Below, piece after piece: positions 8,804 through 16,544 of a stretch of DNA of 64,000 nucleotides. The translations under genes were made by a program, and so were the position numbers. The stretch is from an uncultured Oscillospiraceae bacterium. GTDB taxonomy: Bacteria > Bacillota > Clostridia > Oscillospirales > Oscillospiraceae. A model generated the notes under the pieces. It had not been told where the DNA came from. It saw only the letters and a program-made list of their open reading frames with translations, and made no database searches. Every line of letters begins with the position of its first letter. The stretch's first letter is position 1. The DNA lies in the NCBI GenBank assembly GCA_947631865.1, contig CANRNF010000001.1, positions 1 through 64,000 on the forward strand, in the 5' to 3' direction.

Positions 8804-9001
8804 TTGAACAAACTGAAAACCGTACTGAAGAGACACCGCAAGTATCTGGGGCCGGCCGCCCTGGTGCTTGCGGTGGCGGCTATATTCTGGGTGGTGAACA
8901 GTCCCAGCATCGTGGGCGTCTCCGCCGCCAGCAAGGAGCTGCCGATCTACTGCGTCAAGCGGGACAATAAAGCAGTGTCCCTTACCTTTGACGCCGCCTG
9001 G
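8804..9001 (+). pseudogene. PdaB-like polysaccharide deacetylase, 5' part (interrupted)
   Basis: Encodes the first ~66 residues of a CE4 polysaccharide deacetylase: a basic N terminus, a membrane anchor (LGPAALVLAVAAIFWVV) and the start of the NodB domain up to LTFDAAW. The TTG at 8804 follows GGAGG by nine bases; an ATG at 8796 runs into a stop at once. The reading frame then enters foreign sequence and stops at 9052. The matching C-terminal part is at 26530-27106 in the same phase; joining TGG at 8999 to GGC at 26534 gives DAAWGNEDTQ without loss. The pattern fits clostridial PdaB/YlxY-type deacetylases, often sporulation or cell-wall proteins. Confidence 0.88.
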
Positions 9002-9022
9002 GGTGATGTAAGAGTGCGGCAA
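9002..9022 (+). repeat. Left terminal inverted repeat
   Basis: Starts GGTGATGTAAGAGTG and agrees at 19 of 21 positions with the reverse complement of 26509-26529. The 11-mer ATGTAAGAGTG recurs as a direct subterminal copy at 9204-9214. Confidence 0.85.
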
Positions 9023-9128
9023 AAGCGCGATACAGGAATGCGACAATGTTAATGCTGTGAAAAACCAATGAGAGAAAGAATCGCCAAACCCGCCTCCAGC
9101 AAGCGTTTGCGCGATTCTTCCAAGGCTG

Positions 9129-9278
9129 AATCTCGTAAAAACTGCGCCGTCGGGATTGTTACCCGATGGCGCAGTTTCTGCACATGCCAAAAGTATTCGT
9201 ATTATGTAAGAGTGTTGCAGATAGGTCTGCGTGATTTGGCGGGATAATCACGGACAAATCTCGTAAAAGCTGCGACGT
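9129..9278 (+). repeat. Left-end subterminal repeats and hairpin
   Basis: This 300-base gene-free end holds three signals. AATCTCGTAAAAnCTGCG occurs at 9129 and 9257, and the two 22-base units match at 20 positions. A long hairpin at 9139-9177 pairs AAACTGCGCC with GGCGCAGTTT and TCGGG with CCCGA around a 7-base loop. ATGTAAGAGTG at 9204 repeats the terminal sequence. Such arrays are usual binding sites for a transposition or recombination protein. Confidence 0.6.
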
Positions 9279-9355
9279 GGAAATCATGGCGAGTTTAAGA
9301 CTGTTTGGGTCCAGACATTACGTTGTGTCAACTAGGTATATGTGTTTCTGGTGGC

Positions 9356-11056
9356 CTATTCAGAGAGAAGCTGAATGGGCTGGGAAGGGTTCCACTGGGG
9401 ACAGGCCAGAGGATAAGATTTGCACACTTGCCTGACAGATGCGTTTTCCGGAGTGCAGTGGCAATGGATGGCGTGATCTTTGTCTCGCAGAAAACCGGAT
9501 TTCAATAGGTGTTCTAGACATCCCAGTGGAACGCCAGGACGGTCTGTATGAAAGTGCTGGTAAAATTGGTTTGACTCCAGATGCTGAACGCCATCTTCCG
9601 TTCTGAAAAGATCCAGAAAGTCCTGAGAGATCACTGCCGGATTAAAATACAATAGCTGCTCGATCAGTTCTGTTGGCGAGATATTAGGAGCATGATGACT
9701 GACCTCCCGGAAGAGGCGCTCTGCAAAACTTTCTGCGGCTCTCTTATGAACGGACAGAATGCCTTCCCAATTCGTCGGCAGCTGCGGGTCAAACTCCTGG
9801 TCATCCGCAGCGTTTCTCATAAGGGTAAGAAACTCGGCAGATGTCAAATAGTCGGCGGTGGCGAAGAAATTGTTACCAAGCAACTGATGATGCATTTGTT
9901 GGAATTGGTGAAGAAGCGGCATAAAGGAATATTCCTTGTCAAATAAATGCCTGTGCAGCAACATCGTAGCATGTGAGAGGTCATCACTTCTTATATTCTC
10001 AAACCGCCCTTCATCGGCCGACATGGTATAGTAAAGGTTCAGCGCGGCCATGTGCAGTAGCAGCTCAGAATTGGACATGTTTGAATCAGCAGCGAAGTGA
10101 TCGACGGCAGCCAGAACAAAGGCTTCTTTTGAATCAAACTCATTCAATATGGTGGTCGATCCACTGCGCAGACGGTCCCAGACATCCCGGAAAGTCACAT
10201 GGTCATAAGCGGAAACCAGCTTTAACTCGTCTGTGTGGATATCCCACTGAAAAAAGATGTCCAGAAGCCTGCTGGCACCAGATGTTCCAAAGCGGGTCTG
10301 CATGATATGCTTGCTCTCACGGATCAGATTCTGGTAATCCGCCTGTACTGACTCTTGGCTGCGCATCCTTTTCACGCGTTCTTTGAGACGATCAACCTGG
10401 CTGGAGGAGATACAATAGGCTTCTACAAGGTGCTTACGCTTGATCCCGCAAAGATAGCACGTCAGCACAGAGGCAGTGAGCCGCAATGTCATTCCGCTGT
10501 TCTCGTAGCTTTCCATACCAACTATCCGCTCGTCACCAAACAGTCGCCTGCAGTCTCTTTTTGTGCATTGAACTCTTACACGTCTAATGTATAGAGAGGT
10601 CGGCTTGCCGCAGAGCCGGATATCACTTAACCGGGCATGGCTGTCTCTTTCAGAGGAGAAATAAACAGGGCTCGAACAGTGTGGACACTGTTTTGGAATG
10701 GATGTTCGGTCGGGTGAGTAGAACAACTCAATGCTAATATCATACAGAAACAGGTCATCGCGTAGATCACAATTATACCAATAGCCCAATTCTCTTCGTG
10801 TACCATGTCTTTCGTGGTTGGTCAAGCATTCGTGACAGAGATTAACATGTTTACGGCAGATGTCCTGTGTTGCCTTTGTATCACTTTCTGAAAGAATGTC
10901 AAATGGGAGCTTCTTATAGGGCTGAAGGAAGTCGACAAGATTGTCGCATTCTTCTGCAAAGTCATATTGATGAGGGAAAGGCGGCCTGACGGAAATATAG
11001 TTAACAGAGACTGGATAGCAGGAGCAAAGCTTCATATATCTCTCAGTATTATTCAT
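9356..11056 (-). CDS. Zinc-ribbon protein of the mobile element, function unknown
   Basis: A 566-residue protein not assigned to a known family. Near residues 144-175 it has CPHC followed by CTKRDC after RRVRVQ, the layout of the zinc finger in ISL3-type transposases. A helix-turn-helix-like stretch (LVEAYCISSSQVDRL) follows at ~215. The middle contains FFQWDIHTDELKLV and a helical C-terminal half, but I could not place a convincing DDE triad. The ATG at 11056 follows GGGAGG on the minus strand. It is transcribed divergently from the tyrosine-recombinase-like genes and lies next to the left terminus, so a role as end-binding or transposition protein is the best guess. Confidence 0.6.
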   Translation of the reverse strand: MNNTERYMKLCSCYPVSVNYISVRPPFPHQYDFAEECDNLVDFLQPYKKLPFDILSESDTKATQDICRKHVNLCHECLTNHERHGTRRELGYWYNCDLRDDLFLYDISIELFYSPDRTSIPKQCPHCSSPVYFSSERDSHARLSDIRLCGKPTSLYIRRVRVQCTKRDCRRLFGDERIVGMESYENSGMTLRLTASVLTCYLCGIKRKHLVEAYCISSSQVDRLKERVKRMRSQESVQADYQNLIRESKHIMQTRFGTSGASRLLDIFFQWDIHTDELKLVSAYDHVTFRDVWDRLRSGSTTILNEFDSKEAFVLAAVDHFAADSNMSNSELLLHMAALNLYYTMSADEGRFENIRSDDLSHATMLLHRHLFDKEYSFMPLLHQFQQMHHQLLGNNFFATADYLTSAEFLTLMRNAADDQEFDPQLPTNWEGILSVHKRAAESFAERLFREVSHHAPNISPTELIEQLLYFNPAVISQDFLDLFRTEDGVQHLESNQFYQHFHTDRPGVPLGCLEHLLKSGFLRDKDHAIHCHCTPENASVRQVCKSYPLACPQWNPSQPIQLLSE

Positions 11057-11211
11057 GCTGACCTCCCGGAAGACATGTATCTGCTATATATCTATCTTAT
11101 CGCACTTTTGCGTGTATTGCAAATGTTGTGAACGAGCCTGACGCGCAAACGCAACTTCTAAGCTGAAATGGTAGTAAAATGCAGCCATCAAAGCGAAGGG
11201 GGGAAGACTGT

Positions 11212-13035
11212 ATGCAGAAAAAGGCTGCTTTACAGCAAATTAAGGCCAGAAAGACACGGGTCAGACAGCTGAGAAAAACAGATGATGTGGATGCATTTCT
11301 CCACTATATATACAATAGCGATGGCTTGGTCACTGAGGTGTGGGGGTATGGTGTTATCCATGGGACAAGGGATCGTGCGGATGGGGCAAGAAACCACAGG
11401 CGTAAGGTGACTGGTCAAAGCATAAAGGATGCAGAAGCATTTGTAGAGAACGCTATCATAGATGACTGGAATAGGACTCAGCCGGGCAATCAGGAGTCTG
11501 AGGAGGAGTCCTTTGAAACGATTCTGAAAAGGGTCGTAAAAGAACATAATGATGAGATACGTTTTCTGGCGAGACAAAACTTTGGTTGGTCGGAAGGCAC
11601 AATACAAATTAGTATTTCCTTTTTGACATATACCGTTTCTAAGTACATCAAGGACCGCTGGACAAATATGGCCGATGTCGTTGAGGATATTGTTAACAAG
11701 TCAATGACTCATGGAAATAGTAATGGTGAACGGGATAAAGTGTGTTTGGATATTCAAAATAAGCTGAAAAGAACAAAGAAGCTATTTTCACTGATACAAA
11801 ATGAATATGGTGTATTAGAAGAGTATAGCTTGAACTTTCCGGTCATATCTTTTGGCCAGGTCGCTCAGCGAGAGCAAGTAAAGTCCGTGAAAAAGACGGT
11901 ACGAAGCACATACCTTTATGCTCTATGGGAATTGGCCCTGCGGGGAGTGGCTCTTGCCTTTGGCGCGGCGATGATGTATTTCTGCGGGCTGCGAACTGGT
12001 GAGGCAGTCGCGCCTTTAATTGGTGATATTGAGATCAGTGCCGATGGAAGATATGCACTCTATCTTGCCCGAAGCCAAGTGAAAAGGGGAAAGCGGACGG
12101 AATACATGAAAACAGAACAATCTTATCGCTTGGTCATACTGCCTTATGGTATGGTGCGTTTTGTTCAACTCCGCATAAAGCAATTGCGGGAAAATGGATA
12201 CAGTGATGCAGATATCGCAAGGATACCACTGGTTTCTTTTGGGGATGAAAAGGAGGTATTCGTGAAAGAGAGTCTTTTATCAGGATTTGTAAGAGCACTG
12301 CTTGCCCTGTGCGGTGGACCAAAGGAGACTGCTCTTAAAGAGGCCGGCATGGCGGAGAAGGAAGATCTAAAATGTATCGGGGAAGAAAACACCAATGCCT
12401 ATATACAACGTAGGGATTTTGCATCTCGGAGTATAAATGACTGCGGCATCACACCTGCAGAAACTGACTATCTTTTGGGGCATAAGTCAACAGAAGTAGG
12501 GTATGAAACGGTCTTGGCGAAAAAAGGGACGGAGCAGTGGTGCGCTTCCATAGCAGGACGGTTGGAACGATATGTGACCTGCCCGGAGTTTTCATTGAGC
12601 CCAGCAGTAGTCCCAGTAAAGATGAAGCCAGGGCAAGAAATAGACCTTCAGGGCGGGGCGGAGTATATCTTCCAGGCGGAAGAAGACTGCGTGGTCGATT
12701 TAGCGGCGTATAACATGGAAGCAAACGATTCCATGTATATGTCGACTGAAGGTGGTCTCTCAGAAGCTGAGCTTAGGTGTGGCACGAAGCTGGAAGATCA
12801 AAAAAGTCGGCCATATCGAATGACATCATTCGGTGTACAGCCCTCTGAAGGGGAAATGGAAAAATGCAAAGAAAAAGGAAAAGAGATAGCTGAATCTGTG
12901 ATGAAAGGAAGTGCTTTTGATAAGTGGGTAAAGAATGTAAAGACTACACCATACGATGGGAAAATGACGATACTGGAAAGTGCAAAGGGAAAGGGAGCGT
13001 CTGTATCGGAGCAGTTACTTTTCGCTTCAGCGTAA
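11212..13035 (+). CDS. Tyrosine-recombinase-like protein 1 of the mobile element
   Basis: A 607-residue protein with an integrase-like C-terminal half. GLRTGEAVAP (the first catalytic Arg, expected as GLRxGE) lies near residue 265, a candidate catalytic Lys is in SQVKRGKR, and RRDFAS followed by LLGHKSTEVGY matches the Arg, His and Tyr boxes, though the first His is replaced. The ATG at 11212 is preferred over 11179 because GAAGGGGGGAAG precedes it. The last ~110 bases overlap the next ORF. It is larger than typical XerC/D proteins, in the size range of transposon recombinases such as Tn554 TnpB. It may catalyse movement of the element together with its neighbour. Confidence 0.65.
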   Translation: MQKKAALQQIKARKTRVRQLRKTDDVDAFLHYIYNSDGLVTEVWGYGVIHGTRDRADGARNHRRKVTGQSIKDAEAFVENAIIDDWNRTQPGNQESEEESFETILKRVVKEHNDEIRFLARQNFGWSEGTIQISISFLTYTVSKYIKDRWTNMADVVEDIVNKSMTHGNSNGERDKVCLDIQNKLKRTKKLFSLIQNEYGVLEEYSLNFPVISFGQVAQREQVKSVKKTVRSTYLYALWELALRGVALAFGAAMMYFCGLRTGEAVAPLIGDIEISADGRYALYLARSQVKRGKRTEYMKTEQSYRLVILPYGMVRFVQLRIKQLRENGYSDADIARIPLVSFGDEKEVFVKESLLSGFVRALLALCGGPKETALKEAGMAEKEDLKCIGEENTNAYIQRRDFASRSINDCGITPAETDYLLGHKSTEVGYETVLAKKGTEQWCASIAGRLERYVTCPEFSLSPAVVPVKMKPGQEIDLQGGAEYIFQAEEDCVVDLAAYNMEANDSMYMSTEGGLSEAELRCGTKLEDQKSRPYRMTSFGVQPSEGEMEKCKEKGKEIAESVMKGSAFDKWVKNVKTTPYDGKMTILESAKGKGASVSEQLLFASA

Positions 13036-14576
13036 GTAAGACCAGTACACAGGGGTATCTCTATCGTGTGCATATGTCAGTTATTTCGCCTATGGATGGC
13101 AGGGTGTTGATGGTAGATGGGGAGCGCAGACAGAATATTCTGAAGAATCTTTCAGCAAAAAAACGAGCCAAGGCCAAAAAGGGCATGAGGATTTCAGAAC
13201 TTACTGCATGTACTGAATTCTATTTGAATACCGATGACGAAAAGGAAATAAAGCAAAAAATAAACGAAAAGGCGCTGGAATTAAACGGAACATACTGCCG
13301 GGAGATAAACAGAGCGTTGGATATGCCTGCTAATAGAGACCTTACCACTGCAGAAGCTTTTCAATCAAGAGGGGAGAAGTTTATTGCAGACATAACTAGA
13401 AATTGCTCCCCTGAAAGAAGCAGAACGCAGCTTCTTCGGCTGGAGAGGCTCTGCTGTGAGCTTTCGTATAAAGAGATGTCAAACATAACAGCTGAAGACA
13501 TTCGTTCTCTGCTAAAGAAGGTGACGGGTAACGATAAGACCAAAAGGCAAAAGCTAACTTTGCTTGGGCGCTTCTGGAATTACTGTCTGAAAGAAAAGCT
13601 GACCAGTGGGATAAACCCAGTGGAAAGCTTTCAAAGCGACTACCCCGGGATGTTGCGTGGAAAGCGCAGAGCAGCGGTAGCAGAGAACAAAGTGGGCAGT
13701 TTAGAGTCGGAGCAGCGTGAGAAATTATACCACCATGTTGAACAGCACTTGGATGATGGGCGAGCGATCTCAATTTGCCTCCTTAGTGGGGGCTATATCG
13801 CACCAAGTATACAAGTCGGGCTCACATGGAGAGATGTTGAGTTTAGGGACGGGTCAAACGGATCAGATGTGCGCGTGCATATAAAGAATGAGCAGATTCT
13901 GGGCGCAACGCATGATTTTACTAGGCCGCTGTTCCGCCAGGAAGGGCATTTGTTGATAATGCGCTATACAATGCTTCAAAAAGTCTACGGCGAGGCATTG
14001 AGGGATATGCCCGTAGTGTCAGTTAAAGGCGAACCTAAAGAACCAGCGAAAGCAAAAGAACTGACGGCATACATCAGAGATGCACTCCTACGTGCTGGCG
14101 TGCGTAATTCTTTGCTTGCACCATCCACGAATCCCAACCCACGGATTGGAATGGGCACGCAGCTATTGCAGCAGGATTATCGGAAACGGTTACTGGAATG
14201 CGGGTTGGAAACGGATCAGGGCCTTCAAGATTTCTTACTGATGCAGCGGATCAGAAGCGTGACCGCTGATTATTACCGCAGCTTCACCTCTGAGGAAGGA
14301 CAGCGATATATACGGTGCAAGCTGGATAGGTGGGTCGATCCGACGCAAAGAATAGTAGAGAAAACTGAAGAGCCGGAAATACATTTGGAGGGGGAGAGCA
14401 AGAGTGTTAAGATGTTTCCTGCGGGCGTGGCATGCTGTAATCAACTTGATGGACAAATCAAGCTGAAAAAGGGACAGAGGATCGTGTTGCGATCAGAGGC
14501 AGGCATATCTGGGCAGCTACAAATCATGCGTGCCGATGCCACGCCGGCTCCCCTTCATGTGATCGAAGTCTATTAG
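12924..14576 (+). CDS. Tyrosine-recombinase-like protein 2, probably catalytically degenerate
   Basis: Up to 550 residues. A SAM-like core-binding domain lies around residues 115-225 (DLTTAEAFQSRG to FWNYCLKEKLTSG) and is followed by a recombinase-like C-terminal domain. Where an active enzyme has GLRxxE, this one has GGYIAPSIQVGL, so the first catalytic Arg appears lost; the terminal region LMQRIRSVTADYY resembles a decayed LGH...Y box. The start is uncertain: GTG 12924 overlaps the upstream gene by 112 bases, and ATG 13074 would shorten the protein by 50 residues. The overlap suggests translational coupling or frameshifting. A partner subunit of protein 1 is a plausible role. Confidence 0.6.
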   Translation: MGKECKDYTIRWENDDTGKCKGKGSVCIGAVTFRFSVSKTSTQGYLYRVHMSVISPMDGRVLMVDGERRQNILKNLSAKKRAKAKKGMRISELTACTEFYLNTDDEKEIKQKINEKALELNGTYCREINRALDMPANRDLTTAEAFQSRGEKFIADITRNCSPERSRTQLLRLERLCCELSYKEMSNITAEDIRSLLKKVTGNDKTKRQKLTLLGRFWNYCLKEKLTSGINPVESFQSDYPGMLRGKRRAAVAENKVGSLESEQREKLYHHVEQHLDDGRAISICLLSGGYIAPSIQVGLTWRDVEFRDGSNGSDVRVHIKNEQILGATHDFTRPLFRQEGHLLIMRYTMLQKVYGEALRDMPVVSVKGEPKEPAKAKELTAYIRDALLRAGVRNSLLAPSTNPNPRIGMGTQLLQQDYRKRLLECGLETDQGLQDFLLMQRIRSVTADYYRSFTSEEGQRYIRCKLDRWVDPTQRIVEKTEEPEIHLEGESKSVKMFPAGVACCNQLDGQIKLKKGQRIVLRSEAGISGQLQIMRADATPAPLHVIEVY

Positions 14577-14617
14577 GATAATTATTGGCCATGCCGTGGC
14601 TACGATGTTAAGCAGGG

Positions 14618-14646
14618 CCCGAAACGCTTACCGCATTTCGGACCCT
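14618..14646 (+). terminator. Hairpin after the recombinase-like pair
   Basis: GGGCCCGAAACGC pairs imperfectly with GCATTTCGGACCC around TTACC. The T run after it is weak, so terminator activity is uncertain. It separates the pair from the convergent XRE gene. Confidence 0.5.
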
Positions 14647-14699
14647 ACTATTTGTATGTGCCTTTTATTTCCGGGCAAATGAGGATACGCTATGTGGTC

Positions 14700-15050
14700 T
14701 CATGTGATGCGATCCTGCTCCCGGTCCTTTGCCTGCCGGATCAAAACGCGTAGAATCTCCATGATCTGGAGTTTGTCATTGGGTGAGAGTGAGTCCAGTT
14801 CCTGTGCCAAGGATGAGATCGGGTAGTTCGTTGACTTGTCTATTACGTCACAGAAGATGGCATCGGCTGTAACACCCAAAGTGTTGATGATAGTTACCAG
14901 GTTATCCAGCCGGGGAAAGGATTCACCCCGCTCGACGCGGGCGATGTAATTCACAGTAAGCCCTGTCATCTCAGCAAACTGTTCCTGTGTCAGCCCAAGT
15001 TTTGATCGATACTCCCGCACTCTGGCGCCTGGCCCTACGTCTTTTATCAT
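14700..15050 (-). CDS. XRE-family transcriptional regulator
   Basis: A 116-residue DNA-binding protein. The N-terminal helix-turn-helix (residues ~8-65) shows VREYRSKLGLTQEQFAE and GLTVNYIARVERGE, typical of Cro/CI-type repressors. The C-terminal tail is helical (SPNDKLQIMEILRVLIRQ) and could support dimerisation. It is divergent from the inversion recombinase gene at 15278. The palindrome GGGATAgaaaTATCCC and an extended -10 element lie between them, so it may repress the recombinase and itself. That regulatory link is inference from layout. Confidence 0.82.
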   Translation of the reverse strand: MIKDVGPGARVREYRSKLGLTQEQFAEMTGLTVNYIARVERGESFPRLDNLVTIINTLGVTADAIFCDVIDKSTNYPISSLAQELDSLSPNDKLQIMEILRVLIRQAKDREQDRIT

Positions 15051-15121
15051 GCGTATCTCCTCCCTCTATACCGTTTGGAGATAGTATATGCGGAAAAAGC
15101 AGGTTGAAAAAGTGATGAAAA

Positions 15122-15154
15122 GGGATAGAAATATCCCGATTCGTGTGCTATAAT
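15122..15154 (+). promoter_or_regulatory. Candidate operator and extended -10 promoter for the recombinase
   Basis: The palindrome GGGATA-GAAA-TATCCC (15122-15137) lies just upstream of TGCTATAAT (15146-15154), an extended -10 with no good -35. A second imperfect palindrome TTCAT...ATGAA follows at about 15167-15186. The layout suits repression by the adjacent XRE protein. Confidence 0.5.
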
Positions 15155-15277
15155 ATACTTCGTAGTTTCATGCTATATGCTATGAAGTATGGGAAAACGA
15201 GTAAAATATCCAGAAAATGGTGCTTGATATGCTTTATTGGCCCCTTTTGGGTAGAATAGCCGGGAGGAGGTCTTATT

Positions 15278-16114
15278 ATGCTGATAAGCAAGGAATCGAT
15301 AACGTCATTTTGTATGTATCTGCATGAGCGGGAATGCAGTGAGGCGACGGTCAGCAAATACTTACACGATGTAGAGCAGCTGAGATCGTTCTGCGGCGGG
15401 AGCGTGGAAGATAAGAGCGCGCTCATTACCTTTAAGCGGGATCTGCAGAGGCGGGGATATGCTGCCAGCAGCGTCAATTCTATGCTGGCGGCGGTGAACC
15501 GGTTTCTGGAGTTTGCCGGGCACCCGGAGTGGAAGTTGCGCTTTCTGAAGGTACAGCGGACGACATTCTCGGACGGAAAGAGGGAACTGTCACAGCGGGA
15601 CTATGAAAAACTGCTTCAAGCAGCCAAGGCCAGAGGAAACGAACGTCTGGCCATGCTAGTACAGACGATCTGTGCCACAGGCATCCGGGTCAGCGAGGTG
15701 CGAGCCATCACGGTGGAGAGCCTGCGGCGCGGTCAAGCAGAGATCCGCAACAAGGGACGGATACGAGTGATCCTGATACCCAGAAAGCTGTGCAGGACCT
15801 TGGAGAACTACTGCAGGAAACGGAGGATCCGCAGCGGTCAGGTATTTGTGACGCGGACCGGTAAGCCACTGGACAGGAGCAACATCTGGAAGAGTATGAA
15901 GCGGCTGGCGGTTCTGGCGAGAGTGGAAGTAGAGAAGGTGTTTCCTCACAACCTGCGGCACCTGTTCGCACGGACGTATTACAAAGCATACAAGGATATC
16001 GTTCGGCTGGCAGACATCCTGGGACATGCCAGCATCGACACCACCCGTATCTACACGAACCGCACAGGAACGGAACAGCAGCGGCAGATCGAACGCCTGC
16101 CGCTGCTGATGTAA
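15278..16114 (+). CDS. Tyrosine recombinase (promoter invertase 1)
   Basis: A 278-residue XerC/D-like recombinase with a core-binding N-terminal domain (YLHERECSEATVSKYLHDV) and a complete catalytic set. The residues are Arg in ATGIRVSEV, Lys in the beta-hairpin NKGRIRVI, HNLRH, LGHAS and the nucleophile Tyr in TTRIYTN. The ATG at 15278 follows GGGAGGAGG. It ends 15 bases before a 24-bp inverted repeat that bounds a 262-base segment holding a promoter, so it most likely inverts that segment. It is a close paralogue of the recombinase at 27225, sharing for example the VQTICATGIRVSEVRAITV and RQIERLPLL stretches. Confidence 0.92.
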   Translation: MLISKESITSFCMYLHERECSEATVSKYLHDVEQLRSFCGGSVEDKSALITFKRDLQRRGYAASSVNSMLAAVNRFLEFAGHPEWKLRFLKVQRTTFSDGKRELSQRDYEKLLQAAKARGNERLAMLVQTICATGIRVSEVRAITVESLRRGQAEIRNKGRIRVILIPRKLCRTLENYCRKRRIRSGQVFVTRTGKPLDRSNIWKSMKRLAVLARVEVEKVFPHNLRHLFARTYYKAYKDIVRLADILGHASIDTTRIYTNRTGTEQQRQIERLPLLM

Positions 16115-16129
16115 ACGAATAATTTAGTA

Positions 16130-16153
16130 ACCACATAATCGGTATTATGTAGT
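16130..16153 (+). repeat. Inversion site 1, left
   Basis: 24 bases built as near-palindromic arms ACCACATAAT and ATTATGTAGT around CGGT. It is the perfect reverse complement of 16416-16439. It starts 15 bases after the recombinase stop codon. Confidence 0.93.
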
Positions 16154-16185
16154 CGAAGAATAACGATATATCAAATTACGCACAA

Positions 16186-16214
16186 ATTATAGCGAATAGA
16201 AGTGCTATTGTCAA
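16186..16214 (-). promoter_or_regulatory. Consensus sigma-A promoter inside segment 1
   Basis: On the minus strand TTGACA (16214-16209) and TATAAT (16191-16186) are separated by exactly 17 bases, both perfect consensus. In this orientation it would transcribe antisense into the recombinase gene. Confidence 0.93.
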
Positions 16215-16348
16215 CCCTACATACCCCCCCCCGCAGCATCTGGAAGTGACAAATTTGTGCATTTTACCAAGGAAATGAGCACACTGAAACAAGGGTGCTC
16301 AAATCGGCTATGCCCAGAGTGATAAAGATTTGTGCATATGCCGACGAG

Positions 16349-16393
16349 CCGGCCCCTCATTTGCCCTCATGGTGAATGAGTGGCCGGTTTTTT
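16349..16393 (+). terminator. Terminator inside segment 1, facing the adhesin
   Basis: CCGGCCCCTCATT pairs with AATGAGTGGCCGG (one mismatch) and is followed by TTTTTT. It lies 22 bases before the right inversion site and would stop read-through into the adhesin in the OFF state. Confidence 0.9.
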
Positions 16394-16415
16394 GCATCCT
16401 TCAGCGCCATTTATA

Positions 16416-16439
16416 ACTACATAATACCGATTATGTGGT
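16416..16439 (-). repeat. Inversion site 1, right
   Basis: Perfect inverted copy of 16130-16153, beginning ACTACATAATACC. The adhesin start codon lies 105 bases downstream. Confidence 0.93.
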
Positions 16440-16544
16440 GAAGCGAGAGAAGCGCGGCGCAGCGGTCAAAAGGGATAGAGAGACTGCGCAGGCTGTGCCC
16501 GCTGCCTTTATTGATGGTAACCAGTTGAGAAGGGGAGACAAAGC

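Larger units (their letters stand above)
16154..16415. promoter_or_regulatory. Invertible promoter segment 1 (OFF for the adhesin)
   Basis: A 262-base segment between the two inverted 24-mers. Its only strong promoter points left, toward the recombinase 3' end, and its terminator points right, toward the adhesin. Inversion would put the promoter in front of the adhesin and turn the terminator away. It also contains a C9 tract (16224-16232), which reads as G9 upstream of the -35 on the promoter strand, and two AAATTTGTGCAT / AGATTTGTGCAT stretches of unknown meaning. Confidence 0.88.

Noticed and set aside
16221-16260. CRISPR or repeat array
   Set aside because: No regularly spaced repeats were seen here or elsewhere; the C tract is a single homopolymer.
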